DNA of 64,000 bases from Salinibacillus kushneri (GCF_900111405.1 NZ_FOHJ01000001.1:1-64000), one strand, 5' to 3'. Numbered from the stretch's first letter, positions 27,475-35,588 are shown. Translations and numbers: made by a program. Notes: generated by a model from the letters alone, not told the origin.

Positions 27475-27720
27475 GAAATACACGGAGACTCCTAGCCGGC
27501 TAAAAACCGCACGTCCTGTGTCAAAGCCGACACTAGAACGTCCTGTTCGTCGCGGGAAAAGTGAGACAGGTCAGTCCCTGCACTTAAAAAGCGGAGACGA
27601 CCGTTTAGGCCCGACTGGATAAGGAAGCCCGCGTAAAGGCTGTGTTCTTTCAGCCTTGGAGAGGGATTGCTTATATCAGCTTGGGCCTGGGAGTCGGAGC
27701 TAGACTAAAGCGTAGCGAGA
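27475..27720 (+). repeat. Composite of two Bacillaceae repeat families
   Basis: The gap between carboxyltransferase 1 and the ligase is GC-rich and non-coding. Its left part holds pieces of a repeat I recall as GAGACTCCTGCGGGAAAAG...GAGACAGG (GGAGACTCCTAG at about 27482; GCGGGAAAAGTGAGACAGG near 27555). Its right part (about 27588-27710) is a diverged copy of the family at 48842-49003 and 60936-61218, starting AAAAAGCGGAGACGACCG and ending GGGAGTCGGAGCTAGAC. Confidence 0.6.
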
Positions 27721-27847
27721 AGGCTTACCGCTCACCCGCGGAAAACGTAATATATATCAACTGCTGTCGTCCGAGCAAGAAGCTATGCGAAAACAGCCTA
27801 TTATTAACTAAATTTCAGATATTTAAAGCCCTTTGCATGCTTTTGAA

Positions 27848-29500
27848 TTATTCTTTAAGGAGTCTTCTTAATACTTTTCCTGAACTCGTTGCCGGCAGAC
27901 TATCAATAAACTCCAACGAACGCGGATATTTATAAGCGGCCATTTTATCCTTTGCCCAATCTATCAATTCATTTTCACTGATTTTGCCTTTATATTGAGG
28001 TTTTAAAACAACATATGCTTTCACAATTTCACCTTTACTTGCATCAGGCACTCCAATACAAGCAACCTGTGAAATCGCCTCATGATCACTCATCAGTGAC
28101 TCAACGTCTTCCGGAAATATACTGAATCCTGACGATTTAATCATTTCTTTTATGCGACCATTAAAATATAAATATCCATCCTCATCTACTTTTCCGATAT
28201 CACCGGTGAATACCCACCCATCACGCAGCGTTTCTTCAGTAGCATCAGGACGGTTAAGATACCCTTTAAACACCCCAGGATTTTTAACCACAATTTCTCC
28301 CTGCTCCCCAGGTGGCAGATCCTCTCCGGTTTCCATATCAACAATACGAATCTTTGTATCGTATGTTGCAATCCCACATGTTCCATATTTGATATGTTCA
28401 ATTGGCATGAAAGTGTCACATGTATGTGTTTCACTTAGTCCATAGGCCGCCTCCAGCAATACGCATCCGTTAGTTAAACTTTTCCATTTCTGAGCTAATT
28501 GTTCGTCTACCTGCATTCCGAAACTGGTAGCAAAATTAAGTTCCAGTGAAGTCAAATCTCGACTCTCTATTTCTGGATAATTTACTATCGCTGCATTCAT
28601 TGTAGCAACCGTATATAATTTATTAATTTTATAGTCTTCTATTGCTTTGATAGCTGCTTCAGGGTCGAAGCGCGTGAGCAAAACACAGGACAGTGCCCTG
28701 TAAACCGGAATATTCACTCCCATAACCATTCCCGCAATATGGCATAACGGCGCAGAAGCAAGCGTCTTATCCTCTTGTTCCAACCTGTAACTATGAACAG
28801 TCGCAGCCGTCTTAAATAACGCATTCCCATATGTCAGCATCGCAGCCTTAGGTCTTCCCGTGGTTCCTGATGTGAATACCATGAGTCCGACATCATTCCA
28901 AATATCAATGGGTTCTGTTTCTATTAAAGGATCAACGGAGTCCATCATTCTTTTCATATCGAAAGCGTTTTCAATATCCTTCTTCTTGCTTAATAATTCA
29001 TCAGGGATAGGCAATGTTAACGATTCAGGCAGAAAATCAGCATAATTCGTTGTAACCAAAAACTGAAGTGATGACATGTTATCTTTAATATTGTCAACCT
29101 GAGTGTATAATTCATCACCTAAAACAATCGCTTTAATCTCACCTTCATTGATGAAATAATCCAATTCGCTTTCCTTATACATGGGGTTCAACGGTACAAC
29201 TATTGCCCCAATCATTTGAACAGCATAATGCGCTATCAAATATTGGGGACAGTTTTGCATATAGAGTCCTACGCAATCCCCTTTTTTAATTCCCTGTATT
29301 TTTAGGAAACCTGCAAAACTTCTCATGTAATCCTCTAATTTTTTCCAAGCAATCGTATTTCCATAAAAGATATATCCAGGTTTATCCGGTAATTCCTTGG
29401 CATTTTGCAGCAAGTATTCATGCAGGGGTTTTTCGCCTAATCGGTACTCTAACTTATCCGGAAGTTCTTTTGGCCAGCTTTTTTTCAAAACCTCATTCAT
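27848..29500 (-). CDS. Acyl-CoA ligase (class I adenylate-forming)
   Basis: A 550-aa AMP-dependent synthetase that activates a carboxylic acid to its CoA thioester. Visible motifs are FTSGTTGRPKAA (A3 P-loop), AYGLSET (A5), DGWVFTGDIG (A7), GRIKEMIKSSGFSIFP (A8) and the C-terminal SSGKVLRR with the catalytic Lys. It is 38 bp downstream of the ligase-BCCP gene in the same operon. The acid is not predictable; the overall type resembles medium/long-chain or aryl ligases. Confidence 0.9.
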   Translation of the reverse strand: MNEVLKKSWPKELPDKLEYRLGEKPLHEYLLQNAKELPDKPGYIFYGNTIAWKKLEDYMRSFAGFLKIQGIKKGDCVGLYMQNCPQYLIAHYAVQMIGAIVVPLNPMYKESELDYFINEGEIKAIVLGDELYTQVDNIKDNMSSLQFLVTTNYADFLPESLTLPIPDELLSKKKDIENAFDMKRMMDSVDPLIETEPIDIWNDVGLMVFTSGTTGRPKAAMLTYGNALFKTAATVHSYRLEQEDKTLASAPLCHIAGMVMGVNIPVYRALSCVLLTRFDPEAAIKAIEDYKINKLYTVATMNAAIVNYPEIESRDLTSLELNFATSFGMQVDEQLAQKWKSLTNGCVLLEAAYGLSETHTCDTFMPIEHIKYGTCGIATYDTKIRIVDMETGEDLPPGEQGEIVVKNPGVFKGYLNRPDATEETLRDGWVFTGDIGKVDEDGYLYFNGRIKEMIKSSGFSIFPEDVESLMSDHEAISQVACIGVPDASKGEIVKAYVVLKPQYKGKISENELIDWAKDKMAAYKYPRSLEFIDSLPATSSGKVLRRLLKE

Positions 29501-29538
29501 GATTTAACCTCCTTTATATGCTCACGTAAAAAAATGAT

Positions 29539-31488
29539 TCATTCGATGGTGAGCAGTACATCTCCCTCATTAACAAATTCTCCTTCTTGAATGTTTACCT
29601 TGCTTATTTTCCCGCTCGTTTCAGCTGCAATGGGGATTTCCATTTTCATAGACTCTAAAATGACAAGATCCTGCTCATCTTTAATCTCGTCTCCAGCACC
29701 AACCAGAACCTTCCATACACTACCCGCCATACTTGCTTTAATTTCCAAATCCTTTTCCTCCCTTATATGGTTTAGTTTATTCCCATCCGAAAAATACTCT
29801 TTCAATTTATATTTTTCTACTTTATTAGTAGGTGTTCGCGGTAACTCGTCGATAAATTTTATATGTTTAGGCCACATGAATTTTGGCATTGTTTCTTGTG
29901 TCCATTTTTTTAATTCGTCTTCATTCAATGTTTCGGACTGAGATACAACATAAATAACAATATCATCTTCACCGCCTTCTTTGGCCGGAACAGGAAATGC
30001 AGCACAAACTTTTACATCACTATGCTGGTTGACCATATCTTCTACTTGATAGGAAGATATATTTTCACCCTTACTGCGTATTACATCTTTCATTCGATCG
30101 ACAAAATAAAAATTGTCCTGCTCATCTTTATAACCAGCATCACCTGTATGGAACCAGAGATTTTGAAAAGCTTCAATAGTAGCAACTGGTTTATTAAAGT
30201 ATTCTTTTAGCTGCAGATGTGGGTAACGTGGTCTTAAAACTAGCTCACCCGGCTCACCTGTACCACATATTTCATCATTTTCATTAACAACAGCTGCTTC
30301 ATAAAATGGAGTGGTCCTCCCCATGTATCCTTTTGCGAGGTCTCGACTGCCATTTTTAACCGGAATCTGAAGGGAATTGGCTATTTCTGTTGTTTCTTTC
30401 TTCGTGTAGCCCTTAAATAAGTGTGCAGGTGTCCCCTGATTTTCTCCCAATTCATCAATTAGACCTACAAATCCCACACCTGCTTCCGTTTGGCCGTAAC
30501 CTGCAGATACGAAATGAATACCAAATCTTTTAGCAACCTCATGATGATATTTTGGAAGCGGTTGCATATGGACGCGATTTAATGTGTTTACATAATCAAC
30601 TTCACTCGGCTCTTTATTCATAAGCCATGGAATCATAACATCCAGCAGAATAGCATTCGAAGCTTTGCTTACTTCGATTCTTTTCCAAAAATCAGCAGGA
30701 CTGAATTTGTCCCAGAGTGCAACGGTACAGCCAAGAAAAGCACCTCTGGCGACTAATGCAAAAGCTCCGCCAACATGATACATTGGCAAATCGTTATAAA
30801 TGATGTCATCCTGTTTGTTAAAAACCCGAAAGATGTACGTATAGTTATGAATCCATCTGTACGACTGAACTACTCCTTTTGCGTTGCCTGTTGTTCCGGA
30901 GGTGTAAATAATGTTTGCAGTGTCATAATAGTTAAGGTGGATATTGGGATTTGAGGTATTACTTCTTAATATTTCATCAAACGAAGCTGTGGTGAAATTC
31001 TCATGCGGTTCGATATGAATGCAATCTGACTGATAATCGTGATCCCCTTCTTTTGGGTCATATAGGATTAAAGACAAAGTGGGTATATCTGAATGAATCT
31101 CATTTAATAAAGGTACCATCTGTCGTTCCGTAATAAGTATGTCAGGTTCTGTATCGTTAATTTGGTAGGATAATAATCTTCCAGTGTAATTAAAATTGAT
31201 TGGGCAGTATACTGCCCCTGCCTTCCAAATAGCAAACATCGAAATGGTAGTTATGAACGGATTTTTTAAAAAGACTGAGATTCGGTCCCCTTTTTGAACG
31301 CCTCTTTCTAATAAATTATTTGCAACGGAATTTGCCAGTTCATTGAATCGTTGATAGGAAATAGGTCGATCTTCTTCTCCATAATAAATAAACGTTTTCT
31401 CTCCAATTTCATCCGCCCATTTTTCCAATTGTTTTGTCACTAATTCCTCTTCAGTCCCCAGGGTCTCTTCAAAACTTTTAACCTCCAC
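29539..31488 (-). CDS. Acyl-CoA ligase fused to a biotin carboxyl carrier domain
   Basis: 649 aa in two parts. Residues 1 to about 570 form an acyl-CoA ligase of the CaiC-like type: YTSGTTGNAKGVV, YGQTEAG, HTGDAGY, and DRMKDVIRSKGENISSYQVE at A8. Residues about 581-649 form a biotinyl domain with ESMKMEI, in which Lys615 is the predicted biotin site, and the GEFVNEGDVLLTIE end typical of stand-alone Bacillus BCCPs. There is no stop codon or frameshift between them. The GTG start is 7 nt after GGGAGGG. The A10 region reads TPTNKVEKYKL, so the catalytic Lys is probably kept. The biotin could serve the two neighbouring carboxyltransferases. Confidence 0.92.
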   Translation of the reverse strand: MEVKSFEETLGTEEELVTKQLEKWADEIGEKTFIYYGEEDRPISYQRFNELANSVANNLLERGVQKGDRISVFLKNPFITTISMFAIWKAGAVYCPINFNYTGRLLSYQINDTEPDILITERQMVPLLNEIHSDIPTLSLILYDPKEGDHDYQSDCIHIEPHENFTTASFDEILRSNTSNPNIHLNYYDTANIIYTSGTTGNAKGVVQSYRWIHNYTYIFRVFNKQDDIIYNDLPMYHVGGAFALVARGAFLGCTVALWDKFSPADFWKRIEVSKASNAILLDVMIPWLMNKEPSEVDYVNTLNRVHMQPLPKYHHEVAKRFGIHFVSAGYGQTEAGVGFVGLIDELGENQGTPAHLFKGYTKKETTEIANSLQIPVKNGSRDLAKGYMGRTTPFYEAAVVNENDEICGTGEPGELVLRPRYPHLQLKEYFNKPVATIEAFQNLWFHTGDAGYKDEQDNFYFVDRMKDVIRSKGENISSYQVEDMVNQHSDVKVCAAFPVPAKEGGEDDIVIYVVSQSETLNEDELKKWTQETMPKFMWPKHIKFIDELPRTPTNKVEKYKLKEYFSDGNKLNHIREEKDLEIKASMAGSVWKVLVGAGDEIKDEQDLVILESMKMEIPIAAETSGKISKVNIQEGEFVNEGDVLLTIE

Positions 31489-31512
31489 TTGTTAGCCCTC
31501 CCTAACTAATTT

Positions 31513-33066
31513 TTATGGACGCATAGTATGAGCTGATGGCCCAAGGTGCTGAGGAAGCATCATGTAAGCATCGTAAATCCAGTCACATAACAGCGGTCTT
31601 GTGTCCCTTGGATCAATGATTTCCTCTACCCCGAAAGCTTCTGCTGTTCTTAACGGCGACCTGACACTTTCCATCTTTTCTGTCAATTCCTCAAGTAATT
31701 GCTGCGGATTATCACTTTCCTCGAGCTTTCGTTTATAGGCAACTTGTATGCCTCCCTCAACCGGTAAGGAACCCCAATCACCCGAAGGCCATGCATAGCG
31801 TAAATGGAGACCATCTCCATTAATCATTCCAGCACCCCCAACACCGAACACTCTTCTTATGATGATTTCAATCATGGGTACTGTTGCCTGATAAATCGCC
31901 GAAATGGCACGAACACCTTTTCGAATAGTCCCTCTTTTTTCTGCAGATAACCCAATGGCAATACCCGGTTGATCAACAAAATTCACAATTGGTATATGGA
32001 AGGTCTCGCACAAGTCTACAAACCGCTCAATCTTTTCGCAACTTTCAACTGTCAGTCCTCCCCCGCCTACATATGGATCGTTCGCTAAAAATCCTACCGG
32101 GTGACCATCCAGACGTGCGAATCCGGTTACGGTACCACCACCATAAAAACGTCCCATCTCAAAGATAGATTCTTTATCGAAAACCATTTTTAGTATCGGC
32201 CGAATCTTATATGGTTTCCGGCGATTTTTAGGAATAGCCGAAATTAACTCTTCCTCTCTCCTGTACCGGTCGTCCTCCGATTCTCCCACAGGTGGTAATT
32301 GAAATACATTACTTGGCAGGTAAGATAAAAACCTTCGTATATGTTCAAACGCCTCATCTTCTGTTTTGACAATATTATCGATTGCCCCACTTGAGCGATG
32401 AACCTGTGTACCTCCCAACTCTTCCTTGGTAAGCTCCTGTCCCACACCAAAATTAACGATTTGTGGTCCGGCCACAAACAACTGTGAAATGTCCTCAACC
32501 ATTACCGAGAAATGTGAGGCTGCTACCCTGGCAGCTCCAAGACCTGCAACAGATCCCAAACATGCAGCTACGACAGGCACTCTGCCCATGTTTTTCACAA
32601 CATAGTCCCATGCAGGATTCACAGGAACATAAGTGCGGGATTCTGCTTCCAAAAATTTCACGCTGCCGCCTCCTCCTGTTCCATCAACAAGTCGAACCAT
32701 GGGTTTTTGCAATTCATGAGCCATTTTTTCAGAGTACATCTGCTTTTCTATAATAGCCCCATCTGCAGCACCGCCTCGGACTGTAAAATCATCTGCACCT
32801 ATAACCACTTTGCGATGATCAATTTTTCCTGTTCCAATCAGGAAATTAGCAGGTGTGAAGTTCTTTAATTGACTGCCCTCGTATTCCACTTTTCCGGCAA
32901 TGGCTCCTGTTTCGTGAAAAGTGCCCGAATCAAGAACGCGCTGAATTCTGTCACGTACCGGAAGTTTACCTTTGGAGCGATGCTTTTCTACGTTTTCCTT
33001 CCCTCCCATCTCTTGTGCTAATTTCTCTCTTCTTCTAAGCTCATCAATTTCCGGCTGCCAGCTCAT
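31513..33066 (-). CDS. Acyl-CoA carboxylase, carboxyltransferase subunit (copy 2)
   Basis: 517 aa, same fold as the protein at 25848-27386 but clearly divergent from it. It has LPVRDRIQRVLDSGTFHETG at the N-terminus, oxyanion segments ACLGSVAGLGAARVA and RRVFGVGGAGMINGDGL, and IIDPRDTRPLL at the C-terminus. The second-domain sequence RYAWPSGDWGSLPVEGG differs from the usual propionyl/methylcrotonyl type, hinting at another substrate. The ATG at 33066 lies 7 nt after AAAGGAG; an upstream in-frame GTG is less likely. It sits between the hydratase (30 bp) and the ligase-BCCP gene (24 bp) in one operon. Confidence 0.9.
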   Translation of the reverse strand: MSWQPEIDELRRREKLAQEMGGKENVEKHRSKGKLPVRDRIQRVLDSGTFHETGAIAGKVEYEGSQLKNFTPANFLIGTGKIDHRKVVIGADDFTVRGGAADGAIIEKQMYSEKMAHELQKPMVRLVDGTGGGGSVKFLEAESRTYVPVNPAWDYVVKNMGRVPVVAACLGSVAGLGAARVAASHFSVMVEDISQLFVAGPQIVNFGVGQELTKEELGGTQVHRSSGAIDNIVKTEDEAFEHIRRFLSYLPSNVFQLPPVGESEDDRYRREEELISAIPKNRRKPYKIRPILKMVFDKESIFEMGRFYGGGTVTGFARLDGHPVGFLANDPYVGGGGLTVESCEKIERFVDLCETFHIPIVNFVDQPGIAIGLSAEKRGTIRKGVRAISAIYQATVPMIEIIIRRVFGVGGAGMINGDGLHLRYAWPSGDWGSLPVEGGIQVAYKRKLEESDNPQQLLEELTEKMESVRSPLRTAEAFGVEEIIDPRDTRPLLCDWIYDAYMMLPQHLGPSAHTMRP

Positions 33067-33095
33067 ACTTGCTCTCCTTTCTGACACGTGCTGAT

Positions 33096-33857
33096 TTATT
33101 GATGCTTAAATTGAGGTTTTCTTTTATGAATAAACGCATCTACCCCTTCTTTAATGTCCTCTGTTTGAAAGACCTCCTCAAATAATGCAGCTTCATGTTC
33201 AATGCCTTCTTGTAAACTCATAGTAAGGCCTTCATCAGTCGCCTTTTTAATCCTTGCTAATGCCTGAAGAGACTTCTCCGCAATAGTGTTTGCCATTTTC
33301 AGTGCTATTTCATATCCAGTTCCATTTTCCACAACCTGATTTACCAACCCAATACTAAGAGCCTCCTTAGAGGTAATTGGGTCACCTATGTACATCATTT
33401 CTTTCGCTTTAGCCTCCCCTACCAGTCTAGGAAGTCGCTGGGTACCAGCACCTCCAGGAAATAAACCAAGGTTAATCTCAGGAAAACCAAGCTTTGTATT
33501 CTCTTCAGCAATTCTAATGTCGCACGTTAAGGCGAGTTCCAATCCACCACCATAAGTCAGACCATCAAGAACCGCGATTGTTGGTTTTGGCAGATAATCC
33601 AGCTCATTCAGCACACTGTGCATAAACATAACGGATTCTTTCCTATTCGGGTTTTTCATCATTTGTGGAAATTCCTTTATATCTGTCCCAGCCATAAAGG
33701 CCTTTTCACCTGCTGTAGTCAATAAAACACTCACCACATCATGATCTTCTTTTATCTCTGGAATGACTGTTCCTAATTCTTGTTGTACTTGCTTATTCAA
33801 AACGTTTAACGGAGGATTATCAATCGTGATAATGGCAACACCTTCATCTTTTTCCAA
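33096..33857 (-). CDS. Enoyl-CoA hydratase (crotonase family), start possibly frameshifted
   Basis: 253 aa. The oxyanion regions are AGTDIKEF and YGGGLELALTCD. Both catalytic Glu positions seem kept (in FPEINLGLFPGGAG and in AKAKEMMYIGD), so hydration of an enoyl-CoA is plausible. The frame opens only at TTG 33857, which has no ribosome site. A better start, ATG at 33872-33874 after GCGGTG, reads MTNLVS and then falls out of frame; one extra T before TTGG would join it to LEKDEGVA. So either a one-base deletion or a sequencing error exists here. First gene of the operon. Confidence 0.8.
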   Translation of the reverse strand: MEKDEGVAIITIDNPPLNVLNKQVQQELGTVIPEIKEDHDVVSVLLTTAGEKAFMAGTDIKEFPQMMKNPNRKESVMFMHSVLNELDYLPKPTIAVLDGLTYGGGLELALTCDIRIAEENTKLGFPEINLGLFPGGAGTQRLPRLVGEAKAKEMMYIGDPITSKEALSIGLVNQVVENGTGYEIALKMANTIAEKSLQALARIKKATDEGLTMSLQEGIEHEAALFEEVFQTEDIKEGVDAFIHKRKPQFKHQ

Positions 33858-34121
33858 GAAACTAAATTTGTCATTTTGTCACCGCTTCTTTTGAATAATC
33901 ATACCAACCTTACCTTTAGCGCTTTAACTTCAGTATCCTTCAAGTAAGTTTCATACCTCCTAATGCACTACTCATGGCCATTTAATACCCCATAGATTCT
34001 GCACACATAATGGCTACTTTCCGATATCATTTTTATTCACCGTGATTTTCTCCTTAAATTAGGCGTTTTAATGTGAGATTGTTTTCCTTATAAATGGATG
34101 TTCATTTTCCAATAAGCATAA

Positions 34122-34139
34122 ATACTAACTAGTTGGTAT
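34122..34139. promoter_or_regulatory. TetR-type operator (candidate), hydratase operon
   Basis: ATACTAACTAGTTGGTAT, an 18-bp palindrome with one mismatched pair, about 265 bp upstream of the hydratase. It matches the half-sites of the sites at 25759, 34487 and 35461. Confidence 0.65.
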
Positions 34140-34359
34140 TTTAATGGGAAATAGATTCTGAGATTGCTTGCTATTAAATAATAAATAAAAGCTGAATCAT
34201 ACCGTTAAAAAAAGAATATTCCAATCAAAATTTGTCCCTCGTCGCTCTTACTTCTACAGAAAAAAAACGTAGTATTTCTTCTATTTCTATGCGGACATTG
34301 GAAATCCATTCTTCAATAAACCCCTGTTGCTGCCCATTCCCCATAAGACTAACATTATT

Positions 34360-34373
34360 TGTAATCGCTTACA
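34360..34373. promoter_or_regulatory. Cre site (CcpA) in the hydratase operon leader
   Basis: TGTAATCGCTTACA fits the CcpA consensus TGWAANCGNTNWCA at every fixed position and is itself palindromic. It lies between the two TetR-type operators, downstream of the promoter near 34480, where CcpA binding would repress catabolic genes. Confidence 0.6.
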
Positions 34374-34474
34374 CAAATCTTCAAAAATTTCTTCATCCTT
34401 AGAATATACAATTCTATTTTAACTTGAGTGCTTTCTCAAGAATACGGAAAGTTCAATTCTTCTGCCTCCTTTAA

Positions 34475-34504
34475 TTTTCATTATACATACCTACCGGATA
34501 GTAT
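34475..34504 (-). promoter_or_regulatory. Promoter and TetR-type operator upstream of the acyl-CoA operon
   Basis: The palindrome ATACCTACCGGATAGTAT (34487-34504) lies directly upstream of a TATAAT -10 (about 34477-34482 on the minus strand). The -35 is poor. A bound repressor would cover the -35/spacer region. Confidence 0.6.
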
Positions 34505-34612
34505 TTTCTGAATATTTATTATATTATAACAATGAAAGGATTTATTGTAAATGCTTTGTCTCCTAGTAAAAAAGAGTGATTCAAAACCAAAACATTAACG
34601 CATTGAAGACTA

Positions 34613-34640
34613 AAAAAGGCCCTCCTAGAGAACCTTTTTG
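34613..34640 (-). terminator. Terminator after the tetR gene
   Basis: On the minus strand AAAAGGTTCTC pairs with GAGGGCCTTTT (two G-U pairs) around a 3-nt loop, and T residues follow. Confidence 0.75.
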
Positions 34641-34793
34641 TGTCACAAATAAAAGGATTTGATTTTCCAGCACCGTAATTATAACTGGCCTGATCAGATG
34701 AAGCAGAAACATGATTTTCTGGTCCTGACATCCTTCCATAACCGGAACATATCCGTTCGTACCCCTTATTCCATCGGGTAATCTTCTTTTTTG

Positions 34794-35356
34794 TCATTGA
34801 ATAATCCCCGTTAGAACCATTTCGGCAAATATTTGTGTCAATTCTTCCGGTGATACCTCTCCATCCGGATTAAACCAGTTATAACTCCAATTCGTCACGC
34901 CCAGTATGCCAAATGCGGTCATATCAATCCGCAGGTCCTGTGGAAATTCTCCTTTTTCCACACCATTTCGCAGCACATCTTCCACATTAAGGCGAAAATC
35001 TTCTCGTTTTGTTTTATATCTTCCCTATTTTCGTTAGTCAAGTGTCGCATTTCCCGAAAAAACACACGAGCTCTTGGGCCTTTATCAGCGATATCTGTTA
35101 TTAACAATCGAATAATACCGATGATTTTTTCCTTTTGGGTAAGTCCGCCTTTATCTATAATTCGCTTCTGACGCTCTAATAAATTGTAAATGTACTCACG
35201 ATGTATTTCCATCAAAAGCTGTTCTTTACTTGTAAAATAGTAATAAAACGTACCCTTGGTAACCCCCAACGCATCTACAATGTCCTGAATCGAGGTTTTG
35301 CTGAATCCTCTTTCCCCAAATAATAATATAGCTTGATGTGTTATTTGTTCTTTCAT
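34794..35356 (-). pseudogene. TetR-family regulator, interrupted by a frameshift
   Basis: The 5' part encodes a TetR N-terminus: ITHQAILLFGERGFSKTSIQ, then ALGVTKGTFYYYFTSKEQLL as the helix-turn-helix. The frame then runs into unrelated residues near 35020. The -1 frame continues with a normal TetR C-terminus (VEDVLRNGVEKGEFPQDLRID, then MTAFGILGVTNWSYNWFNP) to a stop at 34794. Adding one A to the run in GATATAAAACAAAACGAG restores a protein of about 187 aa, the usual length. It is similar in type to FadR/YsiA-like regulators of acyl-CoA genes. Either a recent mutation or an assembly error. Confidence 0.8.
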
Positions 35357-35460
35357 TTTTACGACCCCTCTTGTTTCAAATAGTTATGGATGAATTTTTT
35401 AATCCCCTCTTTTTATCAGAATATGAAAAATTCTTCTTTCATCTCCCTAATTTACTTTTT

Positions 35461-35478
35461 ATACCTACCAGATAGTAT
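35461..35478. promoter_or_regulatory. TetR-type operator in the tetR promoter region
   Basis: ATACCTACCAGATAGTAT differs by one base from the site at 34487. On the minus strand it runs into TATAAA, a likely -10, about 105 bp upstream of tetR. This position is typical of autorepression. Confidence 0.65.
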
Positions 35479-35560
35479 ATATTCAGAATATTGGGTATTA
35501 TTTTATCAGATAGTCGGCTTATTTCCAACATAAGAAAACCATTATGCCTCGCACACTAAA

Positions 35561-35588
35561 AACCCGGTGTCTTCATAGACCCGGGCAT
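35561..35588 (-). terminator. Terminator after the siderophore ATPase
   Basis: On the minus strand CCCGGGTCT and AGACACCGGG pair imperfectly around a 4-nt loop, followed by TTTTT. It lies 43 bp past the stop at 35631. Confidence 0.8.

Larger units (their letters stand above)
33880..34456 (-). pseudogene. Decayed coding sequence upstream of the hydratase
   Basis: A strong AAAGGAGG followed after 8 nt by TTG (34454-34456) opens a frame that stops after six codons. Beyond it, coding-like pieces jump frames: YSKDEEIFEDLCKRLQ, then GFIEEWISNVRIEIEEIL. Just before the hydratase a piece reads WYDYSKEAV, which resembles the C-terminal GFYDY motif of 3-hydroxyacyl-CoA dehydrogenases. I read the region as one or two degraded genes, but the family of the first is not recognised. 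Confidence 0.4.

Noticed and set aside
27642-27935. Plus-strand frame between carboxyltransferase 1 and the ligase
   Set aside because: It lies in the composite repeat, antisense to the ligase 3' end; the repeat explains the GC-rich sequence.
29539-31488. Idea that the ligase-BCCP fusion is an assembly artefact joining two genes
   Set aside because: The frame is continuous, the linker is short and hydrophilic, and no ribosome site or start codon lies before the biotinyl domain. Read-level confirmation is still worthwhile given two indels nearby.
34519-34797. 92-codon frame starting ATGA-overlapped with the tetR stop
   Set aside because: The overlap and a GGGG upstream are tempting, but the frame runs straight through the tetR terminator and one of the operators, and its product has no recognisable features.
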